Assembly: GCA_002399435.1 (NCBI GenBank)
Contig: DHDO01000109.1
Coordinates: forward strand, 38,260-44,074
Origin: Firmicutes bacterium UBA4874
Lineage (GTDB): Bacteria; Bacillota; Clostridia; Caldicoprobacterales; DTU083
Length of the DNA: 5,815 nucleotides
Direction: 5' to 3'
In this document: piece by piece, positions 5,382 to 5,815 of the stretch
Position numbering within the stretch: the stretch's first letter is position 1
Layout: every line of letters starts with the position of its first letter
Position numbers and translations under genes: made by a program
Notes under the pieces: model-generated
Told to the model about the DNA's origin: nothing
Seen by the model: only the letters and a program-made list of their open reading frames with translations
Databases searched by the model: none

Positions 5382-5815
5382 ATGGATCGAACATTGAAAT
5401 TTGGTGCGGACGGTTGCTTTAAAATCGTTCAGTTTACGGATGTACACTGGATGAATGACAGTGAAGAAGACCGAAGGACCAGCGCGGTGGAACGGATGGT
5501 GCTGAAGGAGGAAAGGCCGGATCTTGTGGTGTTTACCGGGGATACATCCGTAGGGACGGACAACCTCGTTGCGCTGCGTAAGGCGCTGGAGCCAGTTGAG
5601 GAAGCTCAGGTACCCTTTGCAGTGGTTTTTGGGAATCATGATGACGAGCACGGCGAGAGCAAGGAGGCTCTGTTGGCGGTTCAGCAGGAAAGTGATTTAT
5701 GTCTGACGCAGGCGGGACATCCGGGCATCAGCGGTCTGGGCAATTACATTCTTGAAATCGACAGCAGGAACGGAGATCGGACCGGATGGATCCTGTACAT
5801 GATGGATTCGGGTAC
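5382..5815 (+). CDS. Calcineurin-like metallophosphoesterase, N-terminal part
   Basis: The first 144 codons of a dinuclear-metal phosphoesterase are visible; the gene runs off the right edge. Metal-ligand motifs appear in the usual order: Asp20-x-His22 in QFTDVHW, Gly53-Asp54 in VVFTGDT, and GNHD (84-87) in VVFGNHDDEH. The later GHxH-type motifs would lie beyond the window. There is no signal peptide, so the protein is predicted to be cytoplasmic. The ATG at 5382 has GGAGAGG (5370-5376) 5 nt upstream, and the 18-bp gap after the esterase gene indicates one operon. The layout resembles DCR2/purple-acid-phosphatase-related bacterial proteins, but the substrate cannot be told. Co-transcription with a sugar-ester hydrolase hints at a phosphorylated or esterified sugar pathway (inference). 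Confidence 0.9.
   Translation, partial: MDRTLKFGADGCFKIVQFTDVHWMNDSEEDRRTSAVERMVLKEERPDLVVFTGDTSVGTDNLVALRKALEPVEEAQVPFAVVFGNHDDEHGESKEALLAVQQESDLCLTQAGHPGISGLGNYILEIDSRNGDRTGWILYMMDSG

Noticed and set aside
4614..5651. 345-codon minus-strand frame opposite the esterase
   Set aside because: It is antisense to two genes with clear catalytic motifs (esterase and phosphoesterase) and has no recognisable domain; it is a shadow frame.

Overview
The window looks like chromosomal DNA from a mid-GC member of the Bacillota, most likely a gut Clostridia/Lachnospiraceae-type organism. The grounds are AGGAGG-like ribosome binding sites, TATAAT promoters, tightly packed or overlapping genes, a LanFEG-type peptide-export ABC transporter beside an OmpR/EnvZ-type two-component system, and a cytoplasmic sugar-ester hydrolase. 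No taxonomic search could be run, so this is inference.

Left part (1-1474, minus strand): an ABC operon of the lantibiotic-immunity (LanFEG/MutFEG) type. The ATPase gene comes first (719-1474) and overlaps by 4 bases (ATGA) a six-helix permease gene that runs to the window edge (1-722). An AGGAGG motif in the last visible bases of the permease gene points to a third gene, presumably the second permease, just outside the window.

Middle (1475-1849): a divergent intergenic region with two unrelated tandem repeats (seven 9-bp units and three 24-bp units), a possible 22-codon leader peptide on the minus strand, CTTACA motifs including a pair exactly 11 bp apart, and a good promoter for the plus-strand genes. 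Next come a response regulator (1850-2554) and a sensor histidine kinase (2562-3956), 7 bp apart. The inferred circuit is that the kinase senses an extracellular signal, perhaps a cell-envelope-active peptide, and phosphorylates the regulator. The regulator would then act on the shared intergenic region and on the divergent exporter.

Right part (3957-5815): a 303-bp gap holds four degenerate ~30-bp repeats, each carrying a -35-like TTGNCN and a TATAAT-like hexamer, followed by a perfect 7-bp-stem hairpin. Downstream are a CE15-like (glucuronoyl esterase-like) alpha/beta hydrolase without a signal peptide (4260-5363) and, 18 bp later, the start of a calcineurin-like metallophosphoesterase (5382 to the edge). 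These two look like a separate catabolic or salvage operon.

No rRNA, tRNA, CRISPR array, transposase or convincing Rho-independent terminator was seen. The least explained parts are the promoter-like repeat array and the repeat-rich leader of the ABC operon.
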